From assembly GCA_014155875.1 (NCBI GenBank), contig JACEFZ010011063.1, positions 248,001 to 312,000 on the forward strand: a stretch of 64,000 bases of DNA, read 5' to 3'. The DNA comes from Cepaea nemoralis (lineage: Eukaryota; Mollusca; Gastropoda; Stylommatophora; Helicidae). The notes under the pieces are model-generated. The model was not told where the DNA came from. It did not search any database and saw only the letters and a program-made list of their open reading frames with translations. Every line of letters begins with the position of its first letter. Positions within the stretch are counted from its first letter, which is position 1. The position numbers were made by a program, and so were the translations under genes. Shown piece by piece: positions 1 to 10,198 of the stretch.

Positions 1-288
1 GGATGAATACATCCTGTTGTCCAACATCAGTGTGATGTCATACCGAACTTGAGGTTTGTGTGAGTATCCGTTGTCCCATGTCTGGCTTATTGGTATGCAA
101 ACTGGTGGTTCCTCGCCATGCAGGCAAATACTCTCTGGCTTCGGAGGAATCATCGATCCTACTGATGTTAGCCAGGTCTCCGAAGGGACCTGTTGCCCAG
201 GACGCATGGCGTGGACGTGTCAGCAGGTCTTGGCCAGTATACATCCCGGTCCTGGTGCCTTGGAAACACCTCTGCGTCCCTCTGCCAC
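1..288 (-). repeat. Copy of a short retroposon, cut by the window edge
   Basis: This stretch matches the 329-bp insert at 35,132-35,460 over nearly its whole length and ends at the same terminal bases (TCTGCGTCCC on the plus strand). The other end lies outside the window. Both copies keep a stop-free minus-strand frame of about 60 codons containing RGTTSLHTNKPDMGQRILTQ. The strand is a guess: both copies share the end at the right, which would be the 5' end of a minus-oriented retroposon. Confidence 0.7.
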
Positions 289-459
289 TTACAGTCAGTG
301 ATAATTCACTGTAACAATAACCTCTGTCTTTGTCTATTTAAGTAGGTGGGTGTGCCACTGAGATGTCCAGTTACACATGTAGCAGATTAGGTGAGTGAAG
401 GAAATAAAACACGGAAATGGTGACAAACTACCAGAGAAATCAGATGGTCAATGACTTAC

Positions 460-517
460 ATTGGTGTCTTGCTCTCAACACTGGAAGGTGTGTAGTTCAA
501 ACCACCAGAAACTCTCC
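460..517 (-). CDS. RNF212: RNF212-like exon 12 (last exon seen, phase 1 to phase 2)
   Basis: A pyrimidine-rich acceptor (TTCTGATCTCCCAG) precedes 58 nt, followed by donor GTAAGTC. With the one base left by exon 11 it reads on from the PP-DG motif as G-RVSGGLNYTPSSVESKTP and leaves two bases over. The Ser/Thr/Pro-rich composition fits the disordered tail of the family. The call rests on splice signals and phase rather than on a conserved domain. The next exon and the stop codon were not found and probably lie left of the window. A candidate acceptor near 335 was seen but is not convincing. Confidence 0.68.
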
Positions 518-595
518 CTGGGAGATCAGAAGAGGTGAACATGACAAAACTGTCAGCATTCTGTCAATGTGGCAGTGACAAGAGGCTCATCATGT

Positions 596-1650
596 TCACA
601 ATACAACAATGTGGACAGGGACAGGTGGGTCATCACCAATATAACAATACAACAATGTGGACAGTCACAAGTGACTCATCATCAAGATAACAATACAACA
701 ATGTGGACAGTCACAAGTGGCTCATCATCAAGATAACAATACAACAATGTGAACAGTGACAGGTGGCTCATCATTAAGATAACAATACAACAATGTTGAC
801 AGTGACAGGTGGCTCATCATCAAGATAACAATACAACAATGTGGACAGTGACAAGTGGCTCATCATCAAGATAACAATACAACAATGTGGACAGTGACAA
901 GTGGCTCATCACCAATGTAACAATACAACAATGTGGACAGTGACAGGTGGCTCATCATCAAGATAACAATACAACAATGTGGACAGTGACAAGTGGCTCA
1001 TCACCAATGTAACAATACAACAATGTGGACAGTAACAAGTGGCTCATCACCAATGTAACAATACAACAATGTGGACAGTGACAGGTGGCTCATCATCAAG
1101 ATAACAATACAACAATGTGGACAGTGACAAGTGGCTCATCATCAAGATAACAATACAACAATGTTGACAGTGACAAGTGGCACATCATTAAGGTAACAAT
1201 ACAACAATGTGGACAGTGACAGGTGGCTCATCATCAAGATAACAATACAACAATGTGGACAGTTACAGGTGGCTCATCACCAATGTAACAATACAACAAT
1301 GTAGACAGTGACAAGTGGCTCATCATCAAGATAACAATACAACAATGTTGACAGTGACAAGTGGCACATCATTAAGGTAACAATACAACAATGTGGACAG
1401 TGACAGGTGGCTCATCATCAAGATAACAATACAACAATGTGGACAGTTACAGGTGGCTCATCACCAATGTAACAATACAACAATGTAGACAGTGACAAGT
1501 GGCTCATCATCAAGATAACAATACAACAATGTGTACAGTGACAGGTGGCTCATCATCAAGATAACAATACAACAATGTGGACAGTAACAAGTGGCTCATC
1601 ATTAAGATAACAATACAACAATGTGGACAGTGACAAGTGGCTCATAGCCA
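596..1650. repeat. 46-bp minisatellite, about 23 copies
   Basis: The unit contains ACAACAATGTGGACAGTGAC followed by AAGTGGCTCATCATCAAG. Spacing between GTGGACAG motifs is 46 bp (for example 841 to 887). Variants alternate ATCAAGATAACAA with ACCAATGTAACAA, in places as longer repeated blocks (1,140-1,330 resembles 1,330-1,510). This suggests amplification of multi-unit blocks. It lies in the RNF212-like intron between the exons at 460 and 2,147. Confidence 0.95.
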
Positions 1651-1654
1651 GACA

Positions 1655-1750
1655 GGCAGGCTGATGGACACATAGACAGGAAGACAGTTAGCCATACAGG
1701 CAGTCTGGTAGACAGTTAGCCAGACAGGCAGGCTGGTAGACAGACTGATG
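1655..1750. repeat. Short degenerate AGACAG/GCCAGACAGGCAG repeats
   Basis: Three or four imperfect copies of a unit around TAGACAGTTAGCCAGACAGGCAGGCTGG follow directly on the 46-bp array. Confidence 0.7.
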
Positions 1751-1915
1751 CTTGGATGGAAGGTTGAGAGAGTGAACAGACCAGCAAACAGAAATTTACT
1801 GACATTCACATGGGGCTGGTTGATGATTGAAACATGGTTATACAGACAGATGAATGGATACAGATTGCTCTCTCTCACACCCTCTCTGTCCCTCCCTCAC
1901 ACAGACAGACAAAAA

Positions 1916-2086
<171 letters not shown>

Positions 2087-2146
2087 CTCTAGATTCTCAG
2101 ATAACACAGTGATGTGTAATGGAACACAAGTCATAGTTGAGCTTAC

Positions 2147-2222
2147 CCAAGTGTCCATCAGATGGGGGAGTTCTCATCAAGAGCCGACCTGGTTGAGTCA
2201 AGATGCTGGATAGCCCTCTCAT
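2147..2222 (-). CDS. RNF212: RNF212-like exon 11: conserved C-terminal PP-DG motif
   Basis: Acceptor CTGTCTGTTCCCCAG, 76 nt, donor GTAAGC. It reads MRGLSSILTQ then PGRLLMRTPPSDGHL and leaves one base. The stretch G-R-(hydrophobic)-x-(M)-R-T-PP-x-D/N-G-x-(hydrophobic)-G is, from my knowledge of the family, the most recognisable C-terminal block of RNF212 and RNF212B. The other two frames contain stops. Phase 0 entry agrees with the exon at 3,518-3,545, and phase 1 exit agrees with the exon at 460-517. This exon is the main evidence that the gene extends 45 kb from its RING exon. Confidence 0.85.
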
Positions 2223-2335
2223 CTGGGGAACAGACAGTTTCAGGAATCATTGGTCCAGCTTGCGGTCATTCAATCGACAAACCTGACCTCATGACTCTTG
2301 ACTACCAAAAATAATCTCATGGGCTGTCAATGACC

Positions 2336-2945
2336 AACAGGTTGTACACATCTCAATGAAATACAGATTGCACACATCTCAATGACATACAGGTTGTGCA
2401 GGTCTCAATGACATTCAGTTTGTGCAGGTCTCAATGACATACATGTTGTACAAGTCTCAAAGACATAAAGGTTGTACACTTCTCAATGACCTACATGTTG
2501 TACATGTCTCAATAACATACAGGTTATACAGGTCTCAATGACATACAGGTTGCACTAGTCTCAATGACATACAGGTTGCACTAGTCTCAATGACATACAG
2601 GCTGTAAAAGACTCAATGACAACAGGCTGTACAAGACTCAATGACAAAAGGCTGTACAAGTTGCAATGACATACAGGCTGTACAAGTTGCAATGACATAC
2701 AGGTTGCACTAGTCTCAATGACGTACAGGTTGCACTAGTCTAAATTATATACAGGTTGTAAAAGTCTCAATGACATACAGGTTGCACTAGTCTCAGTGAC
2801 ATACAGGCTGTACAAGACTCAATGACAACAGGCTGTACAAGACTAAATGACATACAGCTTGTACAAGACTCAATGACATACAGATTGTACAAAACTCAAC
2901 AACATTTATGTTTTAATAGTCTCAATGACATAGAGGTTAAACATC
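2336..2945. repeat. About 26-bp minisatellite, degenerate
   Basis: More than 20 copies of a unit like GTCTCAATGACATACAGGTT plus GCACTA/GTACAA, with 23-26-bp variants. Sub-families (GCACTAGTC, GTACAAGAC, GTACAAGTTGC) cluster locally. Confidence 0.9.
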
Positions 2946-3042
2946 ATGCAACAAAATCAGTGTTATAAGCAAAGAAAACAGTAAAATAGCAGAAAGATAA
3001 AAAACACCACTTTAAACAGAGTGGTAACTCTGTGAACAGAGG

Positions 3043-3495
3043 AAACAGCAAGCTAAACAAATACTAGAATACAAAACGAGGTGAGTTAATCAGGAGTACA
3101 GTAAAGAAACAGCAAGCTAAACAAATACTAGAATACAAAACGAGGTGAGTTAACAAGGAGTACAGTAAAGAAACAGCAAGCTAAACAAATACTAGAATAC
3201 AGAAAGAGGTGAGTTCACTAGGAGTACAGTAAAGAAACAGCAAGCTAAACAAATACTAGAATATAGAAAGAGGTGAGTTCACTAGGAGTACAGTAAAGAA
3301 ACAGCAAGCTAAACAAATACTAGAATACAGAAAGAGGTGAGTTAACTAGGAGTACAGTAAAGAAACAGCAAGCTAAACAAATACTAGAATATAGAAAGAG
3401 GTGAGTTAACTAGGAGTACAGTAAAGAAACAGCAAGCTAAACAAGTACTAAAATATAGAAAGAGGTTGAGTTAACTAGGAGTACAGTAAAGAAAC
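3043..3495. repeat. 64-bp minisatellite, about 7 copies
   Basis: The unit begins AAACAGCAAGCTAAACAAAT and ends GGAGTACAGTAAAG. Starts at 3,043 and 3,107 give the 64-bp period. The last copy ends about 20 bp from the exon at 3,518-3,545, on that exon's downstream intron side. Confidence 0.95.
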
Positions 3496-3517
3496 AAAGG
3501 TGACAGCCAGAACTTAC

Positions 3518-3545
3518 ATTCCTCTGTTGTGCTGAACCAGTGTTT
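3518..3545 (-). CDS. RNF212: RNF212-like exon 10 (28 nt)
   Basis: A small exon flanked by acceptor TTTTTTTGTTTCACAG and donor GTAAGTTC. Taking two bases from the previous exon, it reads Q-NTGSAQQRN and finishes in phase 0, as exon 11 needs. It has no domain of its own; support is the strong splice sites and the frame chain. The Ser/Gln-rich content suits the linker before the PP-DG motif. Confidence 0.66.
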
Positions 3546-3739
3546 CTGTGAAACAAAAAAACCAGTATAATATCATGCTATGTGTACCATGGTCAAACAT
3601 GGATGCCACATTTCCCACCCACATTGAGCAGACAGAAGGCAGACAATTGGTGCTCTTCTTTGACTGTTCATCTACAGACACAACAATGACATCAACAGTA
3701 GAGGCGACAACAAGACAATGTGTGGAGATCACACTAGGA

Positions 3740-3785
3740 TATGACTGGCACCTTGCCGTCTTGACAGACAATAGTTTGTAAAATG
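3740..3785 (-). mobile_element. Short relic of an RTE-like 3' end
   Basis: The string GGCACCTTGCCGTCTTGACA recurs at 5,411, 28,239 and 52,436 at the 3' ends of the same RTE-like family. Here only about 45 bp remain. Confidence 0.6.
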
Positions 3786-4249
3786 GGGTTATCTCTTCAT
3801 AACACAAAGCCTGGGCTGAATTTAGAGACCATGTGTTGCCCATGCAGCATGATCCCTTTCTCGGCCTGTCTAGTTTACTCCAGAGGAAAGGTGACACCAA
3901 TACGTCTGGAACAAGACAGGCTGCAGAAGCTGCCGGATCAGCAAAGCAATGCTCTAACTGTCTGCCTATGGGAGCTTCCATCCTAGACTAGTTACCAACC
4001 AAGGCTTAGGGCCTGGTCTGCCCTGCCATGACATTTAGTCTTTAGGTTACATTTCCTCACAACACTAGAATATACATTTCAGATAAATACTAGAACAGAC
4101 TAACAGACACATTTTGATGCCATCATGGCATACAAGGAATCTAGTGCGGGGCTCACATGTCTGTGACCAAACAGCACTCAGTGGCCACATCAGCACCATG
4201 CAGTAGGTCCTGTACAGAACTCCCAACACAGCTGAATAGAATATACTCT

Positions 4250-4860
4250 TGATCCGGTGTCAGTTCCCTAGCCCCCTGCATGCTCATGCCCCAGGTGTCC
4301 TCAATGTCCTGTGTCAGTTCCCCGAGCACATGCATGCTTATGCCCCAAGTGTCCTTAATGTCCTGTGTCAGTTCCCTGGCCCCCTGCATGCTCATGCCCC
4401 AGGTGTCCTCAATGTCCTGTGTCAGTTCCCCAGCCCCCTGCATGCATATGTCCCAGGTGTCCTCAATGTCCTGTGTCAGTTCCCCAGCCCCCTGCATGCA
4501 TATGTCCCAGGTGTCCTCAATGTCCTGTGTCAGTTCCCCGAGCACATGCATGCTCATGCCCCAGGTGTCCTTAATGTCCTGTGTCAGTTCCCTGGCCCCC
4601 TGCATGCTCATGCTCCAGGTGTCCTCAATGTCCTGTGTCAGTTCCCCGGCCACATGCATGCTCATGCCCCAGGTGTCCTCAGTGCCCTGTGTCAGTTCCC
4701 TGGCCCCCTGCATGCATGGGTCCCAGGTGTCCACAATGTCCTGAGTCAGTTCCCCAGGCCCCTGCATGCTAATGCCCCCCGGTGTCCTCAATGTCCTGTG
4801 TCAGTTCCCCAGCCACATGTATGCTCATGCCCAAGGTGTCCTCAATGTCCTGTGTCCATC
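4250..4860. repeat. 54-bp minisatellite, about 11 copies, open on both strands
   Basis: The unit contains CAGGTGTCCTCAATGTCCTG and TGTCAGTTCCC. The 54-bp period is a multiple of three, so a 212-codon minus frame (18-residue repeat around ELTQDIEDTWGMSMQGA) and a 272-codon plus frame both stay open. Differences between units are mostly amino-acid-changing in the minus frame, and no splice or start context is evident. I treat it as non-coding. Confidence 0.9.
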
Positions 4861-4861
4861 A

Positions 4862-5388
4862 TCGTACTGCTCAACCCCTGCCTCTACTCCCATGAACTAT
4901 GCCTTCCAATACTGTTCTGTGAAAACCTCCATCATGTTTATTATACTCAAAGTATTTCAGTCTCAGAGACATTATACTGCTTTATGAGGCAGTTTTCTTC
5001 AGTGTTAGAATGTAGATTGTCTTATTTTTTTTCTTCTTGGCCCGGATTTGTAAAAATGTGTCTGTAATATTAAGTTATCTTCTTTACTGTTTTCTAGATG
5101 CTCCATGACTCACGTGTGAATGTTGCCAGAGGACAGATGCAAGTTCTCATACATGTAACTTTAACTTGTTTGATGGATGACAGGAGGCTTGTGAACTCAT
5201 GTCAGTTTTGAGCGTGCAACATGCACTGAGTGAGGCTGTGCACATCGAATGAATGGAAGAGTTGAAAATACTCTTGAAATGGTCACTCGAGCGGAGACTG
5301 TCACAGAAACAGGGCGGATCGAAAGCCGAACTGGTGATGGCAAATCAGATTGCTGCCATGGGAATGTTGAGCAAGACAGAAATCATTT
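4862..5388. other. Unique-looking intron sequence, nothing recognised
   Basis: No exon with good splice sites in the RNF212-like frame, no repeat family member and no long ORF was seen here. Confidence 0.5.
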
Positions 5389-5389
5389 T

Positions 5390-7320
5390 AGAATATTAAT
5401 TTAATACTCCATTGGCACCTTGCCATCTTGACAGACAATACTTTGTTACACTGTGCTTCAAAAAGGCATAATAACTACAACCCTTGGTAGTAGCAAATGT
5501 GATTGATAAGGCCAATTTGCGCTGTAAATGTTCGTCCACAGTGGATGCATGTGAACACATGGTCATTTTCACCATCATGTACCATCTAACATTTCACACG
5601 CTCAGTGAGTGACTTATCTGCAATCATTTTCTCCTTTGTCTTTATTCCATTTCTGATATGTGCCCTCCATGCAACACGTTCAGCGGCGACTTGCTCCCAA
5701 TGTGCATTATCAATGCCTGTATCAATCATGTCCCGCTTACACATATCTTTGTATCGTAGTAGAGGCCGACCCTGAGATCTCTTACCCATCTGTAATTCAC
5801 CAAAAAAGATGTCCTTTGGTATTCTACCATCATCCATCCTCCTAACGTGTCCTATCCATCTAAGTCTACGAAGACTGAGCATAGGAACAAACCGTCACAC
5901 AACCTGATCTTTCCAATACTTCAGTATTTGTGATTTTGTCTTGCCACTTAATACCAAGTATTCTTCGCAGACACCGCATATGAAAGCTGTTTAAACGTTT
6001 CTCTTGGTGTGAGTAAGTTGACCAGGCTTCACTGCCATAAAGAAGAGTACTAAGGACACAGGCTTGATAGACAAGGACTTTTGTTTTGGCAGTAAGCTTC
6101 CTGTTCTCCCAGACTCTTTTTCTTAACCTGTTCATTGTTGTTGCTGCCTTACCAATCCTGATGTTGATTTCCTGATCTAGGGATAATTTGCTATTTACCT
6201 CTGATCCTAGATATGTAAATGGTCTACTATCTCCAGTTCGGCGTCGTCAATAAAGATTGATGGTACCCCATGTGCACCTTGTGACATAATCTGTGTCTTC
6301 TTTTTGCTAATTGTTAAACCAAATTCAGAACAAGCATTGGAGAATGCAGATAGTAGACGTTGTAATTCTTCCTCAGAGTGGGTCGTAATTGCAGCATCAT
6401 CTGCAAAAAGCAACTCTCTGATCAGTACCCTCCTAATTTTGGTCTTGGCCTTCAATCTCTGAGCATTGTAGAGGCCGCTATCTGAGCGTGAGTGAATGTA
6501 TATACCATCATCCTGATCACGAAAAGCATATTTCAGTAGAAGTGAAAAGTATATTCTAAGAGGGTGGGAGCTAGTACACAACCTTGCTTAACTCCACTCT
6601 TGATTTCAAGCTCTTCTGAAGTTGCACAATCAAACTTGATTATACCCTTCATGCCTGTGTGGAATGATTTCACAATGGACAGAAGATTGATTGATTGATT
6701 GATTGAATTAGGAACCAACATCACAGCATTCGGGACATTCCCATAAGCGCTCCGTCCCCATCCTCAGCAACCAGCGAAGAGTTCCAACACTAATAGTTCC
6801 AGTAGCAATCTGATTATATGTCTGTCTCGCCTTTCCTCTGAGCGTCGAGCAAGCATCGGGCAGATCCCCTTGTCACACCTCGCTGTCTCATTCTTACCAC
6901 ACTATGGTGATCCATTTGCTCCTTCGAGGTGTACACAGAAGAGTTGGTGGGCAGCCAATCTTCTATAGTGCCTTGAATAGACCCTCATGACTGACCAAAT
7001 CAAATGCCTTTATGAGGTCGATGAAGGCAATAAACAGTGGTTGATTCTGTTCACAGCATTTTTCTTGCATTTGTCGCAATGAGAATATCATATCAATGGT
7101 AGACTGGTTCTGTCGGAAGCCACACAGTGATTCAAGGTAGACTTGATCTCCCAGGACTTGAAGTCTGTGCAGAACAATTCTGGCAAATACTTTCCCAACA
7201 ATACGCAGAAGTGAGATACCCCTATAGATGTTACAGTCAATCCGATCACCTTTGATATTAAATATTGCATTTCGCAATAGTGTTGTCAATAGAAGTACAA
7301 TTAACACTATCCAATGTAAC
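5390..7320 (-). pseudogene. RTE-like LINE, 5'-truncated and decayed, split by a SINE
   Basis: Minus-strand fragments read, in order, FNIKGDRIDCN-YRGISLL (7,307 side), a palm region with GFRQNQSTIDMIFSLRQMQ and FIDLIKAFD, GVKQGCVLAPTLL, ELLFADDAAITTHS (the RT catalytic FADD), then the tail RLRWIGHVRRMDDGRIPKDI. Several frameshifts separate them. The SINE at 6,687-6,934 interrupts the thumb region. The endonuclease is missing. Its close relative at 54,425-55,418 shares the same tail, so both belong to one family, distinct from the full-length RTE at 34.8-39.3 kb. Confidence 0.85.
6687..6934 (-). mobile_element. SINE-like retroposon with (AATC)n tail
   Basis: A 248-bp insert in the RTE-like fragment, flanked by ACAGAAGA at 6,679-6,686 and 6,935-6,942 (8-bp TSD). 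Read on the minus strand it starts GTACACCTCGAAGGAGCAAA and ends in a run of AATC. Other members are at 33,447-33,703, 33,985-34,052, 39,353-39,448 and 51,424-51,545. No clear pol III B box is seen, so its head type is unknown. It could also be the 3' end of a larger LINE. Confidence 0.85.
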
Positions 7321-7463
7321 GCTCCTTAAAAGCTCCAAAATTTGCGTGGTGACTTACCATCACCAACACGTTATATATTTTTTCACAAGTCTGTCGATTA
7401 CTGACACTATAACATGTTGATTACTATCATATACGACTGCTAGCATCATGTCTGTTTACTTAC

Positions 7464-7500
7464 TGACTCCTAGCAAACTGTAGGGTCTGGCCTGGAGCAC
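7464..7500 (-). CDS. RNF212: RNF212-like exon 9 (37 nt)
   Basis: Acceptor TTTTACTTCTTGCAG and donor GTAAGTAAAC bracket 37 nt. In the frame set by the exon at 23,885-23,925 it reads C-APGQTLQFARS and leaves two bases. One of the three frames has a stop; the chained frame is open. It falls between the decayed RTE fragment and a SINE-like repeat, which makes the two strong splice sites stand out. The function is presumably in the disordered Ser-rich linker. Confidence 0.7.
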
Positions 7501-7547
7501 CTGCAAGAAGTAAAATAATATGCTAGAGTGATGAGAAATCATCAGTC

Positions 7548-7895
7548 AGTTAGTCAGCCATGGTTCCAACTTCTCGGTAAAGGGCTGCCCCATAATGCTC
7601 TATTCCTGTGTCAGCGAATATCACACAAAATGCTCCTCACTGCCCCATGTGTAAAGTGGAACAGACAGGAGTCTTGACAAACCAACAGCCTGCACAGGCA
7701 TACTATGCATAATGCTGCTGCCAGAATGCCGACACAAAAATCCACCATGAAAAATACAGTTCATCATTGATAGAAGCAGGAGTCACTAGAAAACCAACAG
7801 CCATACATTTCTGCACAAGGCAAACCAAGTTAGTTCAGCAACCGGCATCTGCCATGTTTCTGAACATGCAGTTCACGACATAAACAACCATGGAC
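7548..7895 (-). mobile_element. Shorter copy of the 639-bp retroposon family
   Basis: Alignable with 43,742-44,380 at both ends: GTTAGTCAGCCATGGTTCCA at one end and AACATGCAGTTCACG in the other half. About 200 bp of the middle is missing. Element boundaries on the right are unclear. Confidence 0.75.
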
Positions 7896-7924
7896 AGAAG
7901 TAAAGGCTAGTTTTAGTCTAGTTT

Positions 7925-9451
7925 AGTTTAGTAGACGGATCAACTTCACAGCAAACAAATCACCTGGTCCAGATGGAATAACCACAGACGCTATTCAGGC
8001 CTGTGGGGAAACAGGAGTTAAATGGCTAACAAGACTTTTTAATATAGCATGGGAAGAAAGAAAAGTCCCAGATGATTGGCAACAGGCAATAATAGTACCA
8101 ATATGAAAAAAGAAAGGCAATATGAGAGAGTGCAAAACATACAGAGGTATATCACTCCTGAGCCACATAGGGAAAATGTATGCAAAACTATTGGAACAAA
8201 GAGCTAGACCAATAGTTGAACAACAGTTAAGCAAAGCACAATTCGGTTTTCGGAAAGGTAAAAGTTGCACTGATGCATTATTTACTTAGACAAATATGTG
8301 AAAAAACTATCAAATATAGTGACCAGTAGAATATTGTGTTTATAGATCAGGAAAAGGCTTTCGATAGAGTAGACAGATACAAATTATGGACCATCCTTGA
8401 AGACTATGGGATACAAGGGCAACTGCTAGAAAACATCATAGCCATGTACCACTCGAGCCGAAGTGCAGTAAGAACACAAGAAGGTATATCAGATATGTTC
8501 ACAGTCAATACAGGAGTGAGGCAGGGATGTGTGCTCTCTCCCCTGCTATTCAATATCTACATGGACAGAATTTCCAAAGAAGCAAGTCTCGACAGACCAG
8601 ATTCAGAAAATTTAGAACTCTTTACTCCAGATGAAACAACTGACCCACAGGGAATAAATGAACTTCTATTTGCAGACTGATCAGTGCCTGTTTTACAGCG
8701 ATGAGGGCAGACTACAAAATCATATTACTAATCTGAGTTCAACCTGCAGCAGATACAATATGAGCATAAACACAGCCAAAACCGAAGTAATGCAAGTTAG
8801 CAGATCGCCAGGCCCACTAAGTATACAGATAAATAACACAACTCTGAAACAAGTTAAAGAATTCAAATATCTTGGAAGTATGATCACAGAAGATGGCAGA
8901 TTGGACAGAGAAATTGAAATCAGATGTCAAAAAGCTAGTGCACTTACATATCAACTATCACCCTTACTGAAACATCCAAACATACCCATGTCCGCAAAAC
9001 GACAGATAATAAACAGCATATTCACACCAACCCTATGCTACCAATCTCAAACCTGGACTTTATCCAAATTACACCTTCGCAAAATCAACACCTGCGAAAT
9101 GAGATGCCTGAGGAGAGCTGCCAACTTAACAATCTGAGACCGAGTAAGAAATGCTATTATCAGACAGACTACTGGATCAACACCTTGTGCCACATTTATT
9201 GAAAGACAGAAGATCAAGTGGTTTGGCCATGTCGTTAGAATGCAACACCATCAACTACCATCACTGGCCTTACATCTGCGACGAGACCACGAGGACGTCC
9301 AAGAAGAAAATGGATTGACGACATCAGAGACATTGTACAACCACACGGAATGAAACTATCCAGTGCCGCCCACCGGGCGCTGGAATGCAAACTATTCCTC
9401 CCCAGGACGCTTGATGGCAGAAGTGGAAGATGATGATGATGATGATGATGA
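7925..9451 (+). pseudogene. LINE fragment (RT and C-terminal region), plus strand
   Basis: Reads ANKSPGPDGITTDAI, YRGISLLSHIGKMYAKLLEQ, FGFRKGKSCTDA, then FIDQEKAFDRVDRYKLW, GVRQGCVLSPLLFNIYMDRI and INELLFAD, where a frameshift falls just at the catalytic motif. The thumb continues as VKEFKYLGSMITEDGRLDRE, and the tail includes IKWFGHVV-like and RPRGRPRRKW-like sequence after further stops. It ends in (GAT)n at 9,429-9,451, a 3' microsatellite tail. The endonuclease is absent (5' truncation near 7,925). The nearest relative in the window is 46,895-47,270. I cannot fix the clade beyond RTE-like. It is antisense to the RNF212-like gene. Confidence 0.85.
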
Positions 9452-9777
9452 AGGACCACATGCAGAAACATTTTCTGGCATTCATTTCTGCAGTTGACAA
9501 TAAATTTAAGTGTACTTGAAGAGATACAAATATACTGATAAAATATGTGACAGTTTGTAGCTTGTGATTACTCTCTATTCACAATCATTGCGAGACATTA
9601 ACATCACACACAGGTAGATATACAGAAAGACAGACAAATGGGCAGACAAACAAACAGATAGACTCCATAGCGACCATATGCCTTCATAAGTAACCTACTG
9701 GTATCATTTTTCACTTTGTGTGTTTGAGTGAGAGAGGGCATGTAAGAGAGTGAGTGAGTGAGAGAATAAGTATGAGA

Positions 9778-9880
<103 letters not shown>

Positions 9881-10198
9881 CGAATGAACGAACAAACTTT
9901 ATTTTCAAAGGGTTAAGAATTGGGCACGCAGGCCCGTCTAACATTCTGCCCTTCTATCACTCTCTTTCATACATTATTTCATTCACACATCATTCAAGGC
10001 TAACAGAGAACAGCAACAATATAAAAGATATGCATTATAAAGGCATGGGCAAAATGCGAACATCAAAACTACACGACTCAGTAATATTAGATAATGATCT
10101 GACACTTGTTATTAGCCATGTGGAATATACTGGCCTACCAAAAGGGGACTGGCTGTTATACTAGGGTTTTGTTATTATTATTATTATTATCTCTATTA

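Noticed and set aside
596..1650. CRISPR-like regular spacing
   Set aside because: Head-to-tail repeats without unique spacers in a eukaryotic context.
3514..3981. 155-codon minus-strand frame covering exon 10
   Set aside because: The splice sites and frame chain support only the 28-nt exon; the rest contains an RTE relic and shows no domain.
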